Shown here one piece after another: positions 1 to 11,249 of a stretch of DNA of 64,000 nt. The notes under the pieces were generated by a model. It had not been told where the DNA came from and did no database searches. It saw only the letters and a program-made list of their open reading frames with translations. Position 1 is the stretch's first letter. The number at the start of each line of letters is the position of its first letter. This DNA is from Amblyomma americanum (Eukaryota > Arthropoda > Arachnida > Ixodida > Ixodidae), in NCBI RefSeq assembly GCF_052857255.1, contig NC_135500.1, forward strand, positions 105,037,048 to 105,101,047, written 5' to 3'. The position numbers were made by a program, and so were the translations under genes.

Positions 1-1261
1 CACGCCAGCCTCTGAAAATAGTAACTATAATAAATTGAGGGGTTGCGTTGAAAAGGTGGGTTCTTGATCAGTACAATAGTGTTTTAAGTTCCAAAACTAC
101 CTAACACGTACCACTCCACTCTGAGTCAAAAAATATTGCATGGAATTAATTGTATTAGTATAGTGGTATTGTTTTATGACTAATATAATTTGCAAATGAA
201 AAAAGAAACCAGTATTTCTTGCATTTAATGCGGACACTACTGGTTTCATAGTGCGACTTTAGCGATTGTTAGCTGTATTGCACCACAAGCTACAGGAAAG
301 CTACTGCACATGTCAAGATCTTATTTTGAATTGCTGATCGAACAGACTTCCAGGTGCAAATGCGTTCCGTCAGGCTACGCCGGCTATGCCTAGATTACAG
401 CAACCGGCTACATATGACAACCAATTGTACTGCGCTAAGATGTGAGCTCTGTTCCCGCATCGCCGCATGAGCGTTACAATGCGCCCGAAGCGTCGAGAAA
501 GTCACGTTCGAGCGCATGTCAAGCAAAATTCGGCGTTGCCTATGGCGTTGAAACACACGTCGGGCCCTGCGGGGCGGCAGATTTCATTGAACATGCCTAA
601 CAACGCGCTAAGTCGACTTAAAAATTACTAAGAAATTCATGGTAACTTACTTGTGAGCCTGGGCCAAGTTTTCCATCTTGTGCTTCATCTGTTTGACTGT
701 GACGCACACAACGTGCCCACATTCCGCGCTTGAGAGCTGGTTGAACAGCGCTGTCATCGTCGCGTACACGGGCGCATTGTGTTTCTGCGCTCGCATCCCG
801 CGAAGGTGACCCTGCCACAAGTTGATGAGTAAATGCGTCATGACGCTGTCCAGGCAAAGCGTTTTTGCGTCGGCGCGCTCGCCTGCAGCTGGGACACGTT
901 GCTGCTGGGGGCTGCCATCTTGCCTATTTCACGACGACACGGACGGAAACGGCAGCGGAACGGAGACCGGCGAGCTCCGTTGATGTCAATCGCCGTTGGA
1001 TTTCCAACGACACTCGCGCTGCCGTGTAACTCCGCCTAACAGCCGTTGAGGCAAACTGCCGTTTTCCTTAACGGCCGTTAAAGTGCCCGTGTAACAGGGG
1101 TATGACTTTGCAATTCAACTGAGTAAGTTCCACTCGGTCAGCTGTAGCTATCACGTCATTCCAGGTTTAACCAGCGCTAAACCATCGCCATTTTTTTTTG
1201 CAGACAAGTGTCCTGGCTTCTCTCTCAGCCCGCGCTTTTTGGAGATAATTTGTTCGCTGTG
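1..1261. other. no gene recognised; GC-richer unidentified stretch
   Basis: No coding exon, RNA gene or familiar transposon protein was found. Roughly 340-1100 is richer in G, C and CpG than its surroundings and ends in a run of taacggccgtt-like palindromic bases near 1035-1085. It may be the edge of an unidentified repeat. The first part of the MAM domain that continues at 8465 was looked for here and not found. Confidence 0.4.
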
Positions 1262-1491
1262 CGTGGAGGCTTAACATCCCAAAGCTACTCAGGCTGTGCG
1301 GGACGCCTTAGCGATAGACTTCGGAAATTTCGACCACCTGGGGTCATTTAACATGCCCTGGCAGGGTACAGGACACGGGCCTCTACAGCATTCCGCCTCC
1401 ATCAAAATGCGACCGCCGCGGCTAGGGTCGAACCCGCGTCTTTAGAGTCAGCAGCCGAGTGCCATTACAGCTGAGCCACCGCGGCGGCTTA
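1262..1491 (-). repeat. tRNA-derived SINE (Ruka-like, older copy)
   Basis: On the minus strand the element starts at the right edge with a tRNA-like head: ccgccgcggtggctca, then an A-box-like stretch and a B-box like gggttcgaccc. It then runs into the family body, with the words 'accacctggggt' and 'gggacgcc' in reverse. The copy is diverged and shares layout with 5568-5791. Ruka is a SINE family described in ixodid ticks; assigning this copy to it rests on overall resemblance, not on alignment. Confidence 0.75.
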
Positions 1492-2299
1492 ATCTGTGAT
1501 GAGAAAATTAAAGGATTGTGCCTAAATCTGCTTGAGAGCACAAATGCGAAAGCGTTTCCCTGTCCTCATTCTTCCGTAATTTTTCATGTTCTGTTACTCC
1601 CTGTAATTTTTTATTTTTATTTGCTTCCTTTACCTTTGGTTTTTATTTCTAATTCCTGGTTTATTAAAATACATATACGCTGCTAAATAACTGTTTCTTA
1701 ATCAACTTTTACATTTCTGTTTTATTTTTCACACAACTTAATTAATGATTGACATTTCGTGCGTACAACTCCCGTCTACAACTTCCGCCTACAACTTCCG
1801 TCCAACCCATTCATTAGCCAAGAAAAGCTTTCGCGTTAATATTCTGAGATGGTGTTGCAAAAGAGGGCTTGTTTTATGTCCTAAGCAAGAAAACATTACG
1901 GTGCGATTCGTACCAATTAAACTTGAGTGATGTTCAGATATGACGAAAAGCGCGAACTTATCATCTGCAAAAAAAAAAATATCACAAGACGGTTACAGCT
2001 ATGTAACGTTGATTCAGCGAGAGCTGTTTAAGAATTTAGTATTGGGGATATTTTGAGCTAGAAAAGATACAGCTGCCTCATATTGCACTGGTGTAGTGTT
2101 CAAATGATGCACCCTTGCACTGGCAGGCGGCTGTTCTAAACAGAGCCACCCGTTGGCTTATGCGGCCCAGGTTGACTGTGATATCAGGTGGGTGGTTGTC
2201 ATTAACGCCCACCTGTTACGCCGACGGAGGTCGCGCAATCTAAAAATGGGCTCCTAACAGCTATCGGTGTAAAATAAATATCATCAGCAGCAGCAGCAG
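1492..2299. other. no gene recognised; AT-rich
   Basis: AT-rich sequence with no supported exon. A weak tRNA-SINE-like patch lies around 2080-2285, ending in aaaataaatatcatcag. It is too decayed to name. Confidence 0.35.
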
Positions 2300-2850
2300 C
2301 CTGACTGCGCGGACTCCACGGCAAAGGCCTCTGCAATGTCTCTCCAATTAGCGCTGTCGTTTGTCAGCTGCGCACACTACATGCCTGCAAACTTCTTAAT
2401 CTCATCCGCTCACCTAACCTTCTGCCGCCCGCTGCTACGCTTGCCTTCTCTTTGAATCCACTCAGCTATCCTTAAGGACCAGCGGTTATCTTGCATTCGC
2501 ATCACATGCCCTCCAAAGCCCATTTCCTCCTCTTGATTCGAGTAGAATGTCATTAACCCGCGTTTGTTCCCTCACCCACTCTGCCCGCTTCCGGTCTCAA
2601 AGTTACAACTATACTTTTTCTTTCCATAGTTGCTGCGTTGTCCTTAAGCACACCCTTTTCGTTAGCCTCCATGTTTCTGCCCCCTAGGTGAGTACCGGTA
2701 AGATACAGCTGTTGAACACTTTTCTCTTGAGGGATATTGGTAAACTGCCGTTCATGATCTGAGAGAAGCTGCCATACGAACCCCGCCCCATTCTTATCCG
2801 TCTAGTTATTTCCCCCTCATGATCCGAATCAGCTGTCACTACCTGCCCAT
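2300..2850 (-). mobile_element. RTE-type LINE, 3' fragment
   Basis: Read on the minus strand, this is the C-terminal coding part and 3' end of an RTE-type non-LTR retrotransposon. The same text recurs at 36270-36860: shared phrases include 'atgtctctccaatta', 'cctgcaaacttcttaatctc' and 'cttgccttctctt'. At 36-37 kb the longer copy also encodes reverse transcriptase motifs, which gives the assignment. The frame is broken here and the 5' part is missing, as usual for dead-on-arrival LINE copies. The (CAG)n-like bases at its left edge, about 2286-2300, may be its 3' tail. Confidence 0.7.
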
Positions 2851-3560
2851 GAAAAAAAATTAATATGACGAAAATATGTAAAATAAATGTGCTACTATTT
2901 TAACCCTTTCATGACCGCACAGTGCACACGGCGATCATGCGCAGGCGAAAGAGCAGTCAAGTCAAACTGCGCACCAGCTATACCGTCAGCCGCATACTGA
3001 GGGTATGATCTCACACCCGGCGGAAAACACTTCTTGATGCTGGCGTTAGTACAAGTTACGCTGTCCATCATTTGTGTTAAGTTTGCGGGGGCTGTACATG
3101 TAGCAATCGTATTATGGCATTGTGGACTGTGATCCATATTAATTGGAGGCCCCGGTAGCCGCGGCTAGTGAGCCGGCGAAGCAGGCCGTCTACGTTGCTG
3201 CCCAGGCCAGTTGCCGAATGTTGTTGTTGTTGTTGTTAGCCTATCAAAAGATAGCACATACTCACACTGGGGGATCGGCCAAGAATCGGGTGGCTATTCA
3301 CCTGAACGCAGTTAACAAAAAGGAAAAGCACGTGGGAGCGCAACACGGGTGAATTTTTCGTCATGAACAGAAAAGGGATGAGAGTTTTGATTTCAAAAGT
3401 ATAAGAATAATAATAAAGAGAGGGATAAAATAATAATGATTAAGTAAAAATGTAATAAATGATAGAAAAGAAAAGATTGGAACACTTAGCAAGGCAGTCG
3501 GTGAGATTCTATCAGGAAATTTAGAAGAGCTGTGCAAACACATCTCTGGCTGAACCCAAA
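2851..3560. other. no gene recognised; short (GTT)n
   Basis: Intergenic or intronic sequence with a short (TTG)n tract near 3219-3240. No splice-flanked domain or transposon protein was recognised. Confidence 0.4.
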
Positions 3561-5250
3561 TGTGGTGGCGCCAAATTATAGCAAGAGCGGGCTGCTCAAA
3601 CTAAGGCCAAGATGCTGCAAGGCCTCCTCCAGCAACCTTTTTCTCAGAGATTTGAATCGGCGACAATACAGCCAAAATTGTTCTATAGATTCAGGCTCAC
3701 GGCAAAATGCACAAAGGGGAGAGAGCGCCAAACCCGACTTTGTAAATAGAAATTTAGAGGGGATATGCGGCAGCGCAACCTCGTCAGTGATACTTGAAGC
3801 TGCCGAGAGCAACAAATTTTTCTGTTCCAATAATATTTAAGGTGCTCATAATCCGCCGATGTTAAAGGTGTTGTGTCTTGCGTGCTTAAAAACGCACGTC
3901 GATGAAATCTAGATGCTGTAATATTGGCTGTAGCCGGGATGATTGGCAACACGGGGCCGCTGAGGGAAGCCTTTGCGAGATTGTCAGCAATCTCATTTAC
4001 TGTCACACTGCTGTGACCGGGAACCCATACTAAATGAACAAGGCTCAAATGCGGAGGAAGTAGGGATAAGAAAGTTGTTAAAATGGGACCGTCAACATGT
4101 GCAGCGAGGGGCGAACACAAGGATAAAGATTCAGTAATTACTGCAACTGCTGTAAAAGAGGGGTCTAGCTTGCGTAGAGCAAGTACAACTGCTAGAAACT
4201 CTGTTTGAAAAATTGAAAAATAGGGGTGAAATCTGGAAGGCGCAGTGAAAAGGACCAGTCTAAATGCGAGAAAAATATTCCCACACCTGCTTTTTCAGTG
4301 CATTGCGATGCGTCAGTGGTTTATTGCTATATCTGTAGGTAGGGTCCTCATATGATCTTCTAGAAGACCATTTAGTATACTCGGTGGCAAAAGTTTTGCA
4401 TTTTTTGGGATATGTCGTCGAAAACAATGTGGATAGCGGGCCCATTGCGAAGCGCAGGAAGGATATCATAAATGTTTACATCTAAAGGCTGAAGTAATCT
4501 TTGCACAAACGCTACCTGAGGGGAACTGAAACGAGACCAGGGGACACCAAAAAAGGGGGTGGGCTGACAACAGAAAATGCTTTGGGAACGGTGGAAATCG
4601 GATTCATAGATCCTGAGGTAAGTTTGCACAGTTAGAAATTGAAGTCGTGACAAGAGAGGCGGAATGCGGGCTTCAAGGTAAAGCACATTGATAGCCACAA
4701 ATTTTGGAAGGCCGAGGCACATGCGAAGTGCTTCCCTTTCTAAAAGGACGAGAGGGCGAAGTTTATATGTAGCCGAGCCTGAAAACAACACTGATTCAAA
4801 TTCTAAAATTGGCCTGACGTACATTATGTAGATCATTAATAGCGCATCTCTGCGCATGCCGTACCGGTGATGACATAATCTCCGTAACATGCCCACGGCA
4901 CGAGCCCCTTTCGCCGCGACATGGTCAATGTGAGGTCACCAGGTGAGTTTATTGTCATAAATGACCCCTAGGTATTTTAGGGATTGAACCTGCGGTATTA
5001 TTTTTAACTGGCAAGTGAGATAGCCCACTACAGGAGTGTATAGAGGGAAAACAAGGGTGGCGCACTTGCCAACATTTAACTTCAGGTGTAATGAGCTCAA
5101 CCAGTGCTCAAGTGTATTCAAATATGACTGCAACAGACCATACAGGGAATGTATATCCGGCGCGGCAGCAAAAAAACGCAATGTCGTCCGCATAGACCTA
5201 AGTGCGTACATGGCGGTGGAGAGGAATTGAGCTCAATGTGTTCTGTTCTG
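3561..5250 (-). mobile_element. I-group LINE fragment: RT C-terminus, RNase H, zinc knuckle
   Basis: Minus-strand remnant of a non-LTR retrotransposon with an RNase H domain (I/Loa-type group). In element order it shows the end of the reverse transcriptase (NVGKCATLVF, then SLKYLGVIYDNKLTW near 4940-5080), a thumb-like region (about 4370-4896, including RLCHHRYGMRRDALL), an RNase H end (VWVPGHSSVTVNEIADNLA near 3975-4035), and a C-terminal cysteine motif (CAFCREPESIEQFWLYC near 3665-3720). Several frameshifts and stops interrupt it and the 5' two thirds are missing, so it is not a functional gene. It sits in the same orientation as the related fragment at 5833-7715, but the two differ clearly in sequence and are separate insertions or subfamilies. 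Confidence 0.85.
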
Positions 5251-5259
5251 CGGGAACGA

Positions 5260-5306
5260 GCTCTTCTTCTTCTTCGTCGTCTTCTTCTTTTTCTTCTTCT
5301 TCTCAG
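5260..5306. repeat. (CTT)n microsatellite
   Basis: Imperfect run of ctt/cgt triplets (cttcttcttcttcgtcgtcttc and following) with a poly-T interruption. On the minus strand this gives long Arg/Lys-rich spurious frames, which are not genes. Confidence 0.9.
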
Positions 5307-5567
5307 TAAATATAACACATACCCGCGCGGGCTGATTGGTCAAGGTAAAGTGGAGAATGCCAATAAAGTATTTGCGCGGGGAAAAACAGACGTGAGGCGG
5401 CGACGTAGAAGACTGAATCAAGATAAAAATTAGAAACATCAAATAAATTTATGAAATAAGAATTACCAAGAATAGAATCAAGCATTTTTGGACATGCGAC
5501 AGAATTTGTATACAGCTAACAAGGTAGCCGATCAGTCGCACTTATTAGTTTCTTTATTTTAGTTTAT

Positions 5568-5791
5568 GGTGGCTTAACGTCCCAAAGCGACTCAGGCTAT
5601 GTGGGACGCCGTAGTGAAGGGCTCCAGAAATTTCGAGCACCTAGGGATCTTTAACATGCACTGACATCGCACAGCACACGGGCGTGTAGAATTTCGCCTC
5701 CATCAAAATTCGACCATCGCGGACGGAATTGATCCCGCGTCTTACGGGTCAGCAGCCGAGCGCCATAACCATTGAGCCACCGCGGCGGCCA
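5568..5791 (-). repeat. tRNA-derived SINE (Ruka-like, older copy)
   Basis: Minus-strand copy with its tRNA-like head at the right edge (rc of ccaccgcggcggcc) and the body bases gggacgccgtagtgaagggc, gggatctttaacatgcactg and cgcacagcacacgggcg. It carries the extra block 'catcaaaattcgaccatcgcgg' also seen at 1262-1491, which marks an older subfamily than the copies at 39.9-55.2 kb. It lies between two LINE fragments. Confidence 0.85.
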
Positions 5792-5832
5792 CTCACACTT
5801 ATGTAATCATGAAGGTAACCACAAACACTGCT

Positions 5833-7715
5833 TCACGGGAAATCCTTGGCGCTCGCACCGAACGAGAGAACTGGAAGAGACAGAGGGAGTCCTAACCTCG
5901 AAAGAGGGCCCTCCAAATTCTGCTTTCTCATAACTGCGAACCGCCGGCAAGAGAGGAGAAAATTAGCTATTGTTTCAACTTGCCTACATGAGACACCAAG
6001 GTTTGTCGCAGCGAACCCACATCTGCATAAGTGCAAATTTAAGTGAGGGATTCGGAGAAGCGTCATTGACACCTCACAATGCCTTGATTTACGCAACAGG
6101 AGATTCCATGGGTACTCAAAGTGGTCAAAATTCACGGTATTAAGCGACGGATCACTCAAGATGGCTGCATTATGATGGAACCGCGGGAAACGTGAAGTTT
6201 CCAACAAAATGAGCTGAGGGACAGAATAGATTACAGGAGCACTGAGAGCCAATAAATCATCCACCTCGTTAAAATAGACACGAATGCCCAGGTACCCAGA
6301 CAAAGCGGATACCACGCACTGTGCGCGGAACAAGAAACCTAAGCGAACGATTCAATAAAGGTTTTCCGGAAATTCAGAGAGAGACTAGAACTGAAAGGCA
6401 GTCTGCAAGATTAAGAACCTGTTCTACATGCCCGGAAACTTTCAGAAGAGACAATTCAATATCCAAATACGCTGTGGAGAATATAGGTATATAATCAGGG
6501 GTACGAACGGAATAGCTCCAAGCCAGAACCTGCGACTATATCCCAATCGCCGCCTTCTCAGAGCTACCGGAGGCATGAGTGGTGAGAAATGTATGATGAG
6601 GAAAATTCATCACGTGTTCAGAAAGAAGAACATTTAGGGTATTTGCGGGCATATGTTTCGCATGGTACGGGAAAATACGGTCGTAATAGAAGAAGGGGTC
6701 AGCCTGAGCATCAGGAACTTGCAAGGAGATCAGATCAACCTGAAGCGGGGCTAACAGGTTCTGCAAGAACCTAACTTGCGGAAGCTGATATCGTAGCCAA
6801 TGATTAGAGAAAAAAAGGTGGGATAGAAAAATCGGAGTATTAACGCAGGGGGCCGGGTCCAAAGACATGAGGAAAGTACGCCCTGTTTGAAGTTGGAAGC
6901 GTAAATGGAGATCGGGGATACGGGCGTCCAGATAAAAGACAGCGTTTGAAGGTGATTTTGGGAGCCCGAGACATAGCCGTAGGACACGCCTTTCCAGTAA
7001 GGCTAATGGCTGCGCCCTATAGTTTGCGCTGCCAGAGGACAAGACGCAACCAAATTCCTGAATCGGTCTCATATAAGTCTTATAGAGCAACAGAAACATG
7101 TCGCGACGCATGCTAAACCTTTTATTGCCAACTCGTGTCAACCGGCCCAGAGCGCGTTCCCCTTTAATAACATTATTCCTAACATGGTGTCGCCAGTTTA
7201 AACTTTGGTCGTAAGTAACCCTTAGGTATTTAACCGACTCCACCTGCGGAATTGGGATGGAGGGGCAGACTAGCAAGATGTACAAAGGAGTGTCGAGCGG
7301 AAATACCGGCACGCCACATTTGCTGACTTTAAGTGATAAACTAACTTGGTCCAACCAGATTTTAATAGCTTTCAGGTAGGCCTGCAAATACTCGTAAAGT
7401 GCATGAATATCCGTTGCCAATACGAAAAAAGCTATATCATCTGAGTATACATAAACTGTAATGTTAGGATGAATGTTTATGTCCCGAACCAATATGTTAA
7501 AAAGCAGCGGAGACAGAACAGATCCTTGGGGCACGCCTCTTTATTGAACATAGGTGTTAGAAAAGAAAGATCTGTCAGTACAGAAGAAAGATCTACCTTT
7601 AAAAATTTACAAATCCAGGCATAAATGTAGTGCGGTGGTTGTACCTGTGTAAGGCTGTTAATAAGAACCGTGTGCTCCATCCACGCTGTCATAGACCTTA
7701 GCAACATAAAGTGTC
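5833..7715 (-). mobile_element. I-group LINE fragment: RT, partial RNase H, C-terminal region
   Basis: Minus-strand LINE remnant. The reverse transcriptase is well preserved over about 6536-7534: motif B PQGSVLSPLLFNI, then the catalytic YSDDI box (usual form YADDI), VESVKYLRVTYDQSLNW, and the thumb region RRDMFLLLYKTYMRP. Downstream an RNase H end is visible (FVWVPGHS, near 6280-6300), out of frame with the RT, and the C-terminal cysteine region follows at 5840-6050 with stops. The 5' end is truncated near 7715, where RT sequence starts abruptly. It is related in architecture to the fragment at 3561-5250. The long open RT frame suggests it is the younger of the two. Confidence 0.87.
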
Positions 7716-8464
7716 ACCAAGGCCTAAACTTCCCGCTTGCGCATTGAGAGTCGTATTCTGCTCTCGAGATCCACATGCGGGGACCATATGAAAAAACTGC
7801 GACGAAAGCCAATCGGTGTGGAGCTGAGGCCGTTAACGTGTGCTGAATATGCAGCTTCCTTTGGAGTCGCAGCTCAAAAGGCTACTCTCGCCAGCGCTCG
7901 TCATGTATTTGAATGATATGTCACCACGTGTAAATCCTATTTACGCTATTTAGTTTCATGAAAAAGCTTTGCTATCACAGCAATACGCTTATTCCAATTC
8001 ACCAACCAGTAAGTGCTAACTCCATACACATTCACTGGAAGTGATTTTTAAAGTTTTTTCAAACGCGCTTTGGTTCGAAGCTCCTTCATGACCATTGCCT
8101 ATCGCCAGCCTTTTAGGTAGAGTGCACCTGTGAGAAAACTTTTTTGCTTTAAAACTTGAGGTGTTCGTTAGACACTTGTTTTTGGCGTAATAGTCCAGCT
8201 GTCCTAAAAAACGTAGTTCCAGCCGTGCAATGAGGAGTGGTATTTTAATATGAGTTTTGTTTTTAGAGCAGCAGTGAAGCTTTGGGTGGTCATCTTTTTG
8301 TAGTTTGTGTGCTGAAAAAATGCTCTCGGTGCACTTTACACGTTAAATAAAAGCAGTTATCTCTCTTCCCCTATGCACGTTCTTGTTATCTAGCGAGATC
8401 CATATATTTGGATATTGTTCCCACGAACAACATAGGTTGTGAACCTCCTGTTCTGCTTTTTCAG
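7716..8464. other. intron or upstream sequence, nothing recognised
   Basis: No recognisable feature apart from the pyrimidine-rich tract and AG at the right end (ctgctttttcag), which is the acceptor of the MAM exon at 8465. Confidence 0.5.
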
Positions 8465-8596
8465 GTTATTACCTCGTCCTTTACTTCAACGTCACGGCAT
8501 CAGAAACCCTTAGCCATGCCGTCATCGACTCGCCGAGAATCAGAAACACCAGCAAACTTTGCACATTACGATTCTCATACAACTATGTCGGGAATG
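8465..8596 (+). CDS. MAM/LDLa receptor-like protein, exon A (first MAM domain, middle part)
   Basis: Internal exon of a modular extracellular protein. It is bounded by ctgctttttcag and gtaagt, phase 1 at both ends, 132 bases. The frame reads G-YYLVLYFNVTASETLSH, continues AVIDSPRI and ends LCTLRFSYNYVGNG. This is the middle of a MAM domain (meprin/A5/mu family, about 160-170 residues with four conserved cysteines, found in adhesion and receptor proteins): a G-x-Y-L strand, a 'S-P-x-I' turn, then the conserved Cys followed by a beta-strand with aromatic residues. The next exon at 20176 joins in phase. The preceding exon with the domain's first two cysteines was not found between 1 and 8464, so it is probably upstream of the window. 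No start codon applies to this internal exon. Confidence 0.86.
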
Positions 8597-10360
8597 GTAA
8601 GTACCTTCGACTCTTGGTTTCGATACCGAATTTAATACAAAACGATATGAAGAATAAGTTAAAAAACCTTCATTAGCCTTTAGTGTTTCTCCTAAGAGCC
8701 TGCGAACTTCCGGAAGCTACTGCGTACTTTGTCGTTTTTAACTTCTGCAATAGTAATAATGTGTAAAGCAGGGCGCAGTGAATAGCGGTTGAAAAAAAAT
8801 CCGGAAAAATGGAAAAAAATGTCCCTCTCCGATTGAAACACGTGCAACTTGTGAGCCTTTGCCGACAAATCAGTCGTTTTTTTTTTGCTTTTTCAGGATG
8901 CAGACATCAAACAAATTGTCCCTTTGTCTGTCGACCCATCTTGTTATCCTGAAAGCGTTGTGCATATCTCATGCTTGGAAAACGAGTAACATATTTTAAC
9001 TTGTGTACAGAGCATGATAGCCAGTTTTTACATGCATCACAAAACTCAGCTGAATCCTCAGAAATCACGAACTTCAGCCTTAGGCTCACAATTCTCTCTG
9101 GAGAGCAGTTATAACCACATTAAAAAACAGCAGCGTCACTCCACTACATGCTCCTTTAGGGTACGCTTTCAGCAATCCACGACCTGTTTTAAAATCGTCG
9201 GCGATTGCGCAGGCTAGTCGTATTTAATTTAAGTTGGGATTATTTCGGTCAATATTCGACTTGATAGGCCGTCACTTTAAGTGCTCAGAATTGGTCATCA
9301 TGTCTGTGTACAGGAATAAAGGCGGTGCTAAAATTGAAATACGGCTCCATGGATGAGGAGCCAATTGAGAAGGGTATCCAAATGATACCCTTGCCACGCG
9401 TCTCTTGAAAGTAATTGTACACGCCGCGCCATCGGCTGAGTTACAAAGCTAGTCGATAGTTGAGAGCGCTACCCCATACTTGGAACCCTCTGAGTCACTC
9501 TCGCTGCCCGTTTAGAGTGCCGCACGAGCGAATGCTTGTATAGACCAGTTTACATATATCTGCGGTGGCTCAGACTTCCGCCAAATTCGGGTTGCCATCC
9601 GTCAGAGGCTCTCTCTATGCACACAGGAGTAGTACCGTAAGCAACCATTCGCAGTTTGACCTGCGCTGTTTACGATGACGTTAAGAATTACAAGGATGTG
9701 GTGAAGCAGTGACAAAAATTCTTGTAAGGCACAGTCGGGGATCATGACGAAAGAACGAGCGGGGGCCCATCTATTGTCACTGATGCCCTTATCTGCGAAG
9801 TCAAAAGGCTGAAAAGCCGTTGTGGCTTCAGAGCGAAACAACCTTGGCTCCTAGCGATCACCAGAAAACAGCGCACAGCTATAGCGCCGTCGTCCACTGC
9901 TTTCGAGGGTGGCAGCATGGTGGTAAGCTCGGGGTTTTCAATGCTCCAAGCGTTGGGAACTTGTCGCTCATTATTGTGATTTGGCAGGGGCCGCACCTTT
10001 CTAGACGTTGCGGAGTTAAGTTGCGTAGCTGGAGCACCGTGAGACAGTGCTGCAGTATTCATACGCTGATGCTGCGCCGTCGAACTCTACTCGGTGGCTG
10101 CATAAAAAAAAAGCGCCCGGCAGACGGCACTCTCGACACTGCACATTTTAATGTTTATGTTGAGACGTCATTTCCTGTGAATAACGTACGCTGCTGAAGC
10201 GGGTCAGGTCGTGCGAATTTCGCATTCGGACGCCGACGGGCACCTTTTGGCCGCAAATGCTGCCACTCTGTTGATTAGCTACGCAAACCGCGGTCGCCAG
10301 GCACGGCTCGCGATTAGCATGGTTAGCGCCGTAATCGTGATCGGTTCCTTAGTATGGGCA
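8597..10360. other. intron, nothing recognised
   Basis: Intronic sequence of the MAM/LDLa gene. No transposon protein, RNA gene or splice-flanked domain was recognised. Confidence 0.45.
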
Positions 10361-10715
10361 GCAATAATAATAATAATAATTGGTTTTGGGGGGAAAGGAA
10401 GTGGCGCAGTATCTGTCTCGTATGTCGTTACACACCTGAACCGCGCCGTAAGGGAAGGGTAAAGGAGGGAGTGAAAGAAGAAAGGAAGAGAGAGGTGCCG
10501 TAGTGGAGGGCTCCGGAATAATTTCGCCCACCTGGGGATCTTTAACGTGCACTGACATCGCACAGCACACGGGCGCCTTAGCGTTTTTCCTCCATGGCGC
10601 CCGTGTGCTGCGCGAAGTCAGTGCACGTTAAAGATCCCCAGGTGGTCGAAATTATTCCGGAGCCCTCCACTACGGCACCTCTCTCTTCCTTTCTTCTTTC
10701 ACTCCCTCCTTTACC
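10361..10715. repeat. head-to-head pair of SINE bodies forming a fold-back
   Basis: A minus-oriented Ruka-like SINE body with its (TAA)n-type tail at 10361-10380 meets a plus-oriented SINE body. Arms 10458-10577 and 10596-10715 are inverted copies of about 120 bases with about three mismatches by eye, separated by only 18 bases (ttagcgtttttcctccat). Neither copy has the tRNA head at the junction. Transcribed through, as it would be in the pre-mRNA of the host gene, it should fold into a long double-stranded hairpin. Confidence 0.92.
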
Positions 10716-11249
10716 ACGGTTAGCGAAAACCGCGGTTGCCATTAGTACGGTTAACGTGCTTTTGTGACAGGATTACGAGCTTTGCTCAGTTACACGACAA
10801 CGCTGGCAATGATATGCCGAAAAAAAAAACGCGTATCTAACTCAAAAATCCTAGAATTAAAAATATCTGTCAGTTATAGGTGGCATACTGAGTATATTAC
10901 ATACATCATTGTGTTGAGGTTAGCAGGGTAGCCGCGGATTGTTTAACGTTTAACCTACGCGTCGGCGTAAGTTAAGGGCTCTGATCTGCAGAAAAGCTGC
11001 CGTCGGCATCTTTGTCGTCGTAGTCGTTACTGAAAAATCCGCTTTAGTGGAAAAGTTGTTTGTTACCAGATGCTCACATAGATGGCGCTAGCCATACCAG
11101 CGATGCATCTGAGAAGGGAGCAACATAACAACAACGGAGAAGGTGGGAGGACGGGTAGGTATGCTGATACGTTAAGCAAAATTGGCTTGTAATAAAATGA
11201 ATTTCCAAAGAACATGTCTACGTATCAGGTACGATTGCCGGTAAAAGGA
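10716..11249. other. intron, nothing recognised
   Basis: No supported feature. The phrase ccgcggttgccattagtacggttaa has a loose relative near 51395-51420 (ggtaaccgcggttaagcac), possibly a minor repeat. Confidence 0.35.

Noticed and set aside
618..1039. Short open frames in the GC-rich left part
   Set aside because: Overlapping frames on both strands without domain, splice or codon evidence.
6536..7534. A 332-residue host gene on the minus strand
   Set aside because: It carries reverse transcriptase motifs (PQGSVLSPLLF, YSDDI) and is a LINE fragment.
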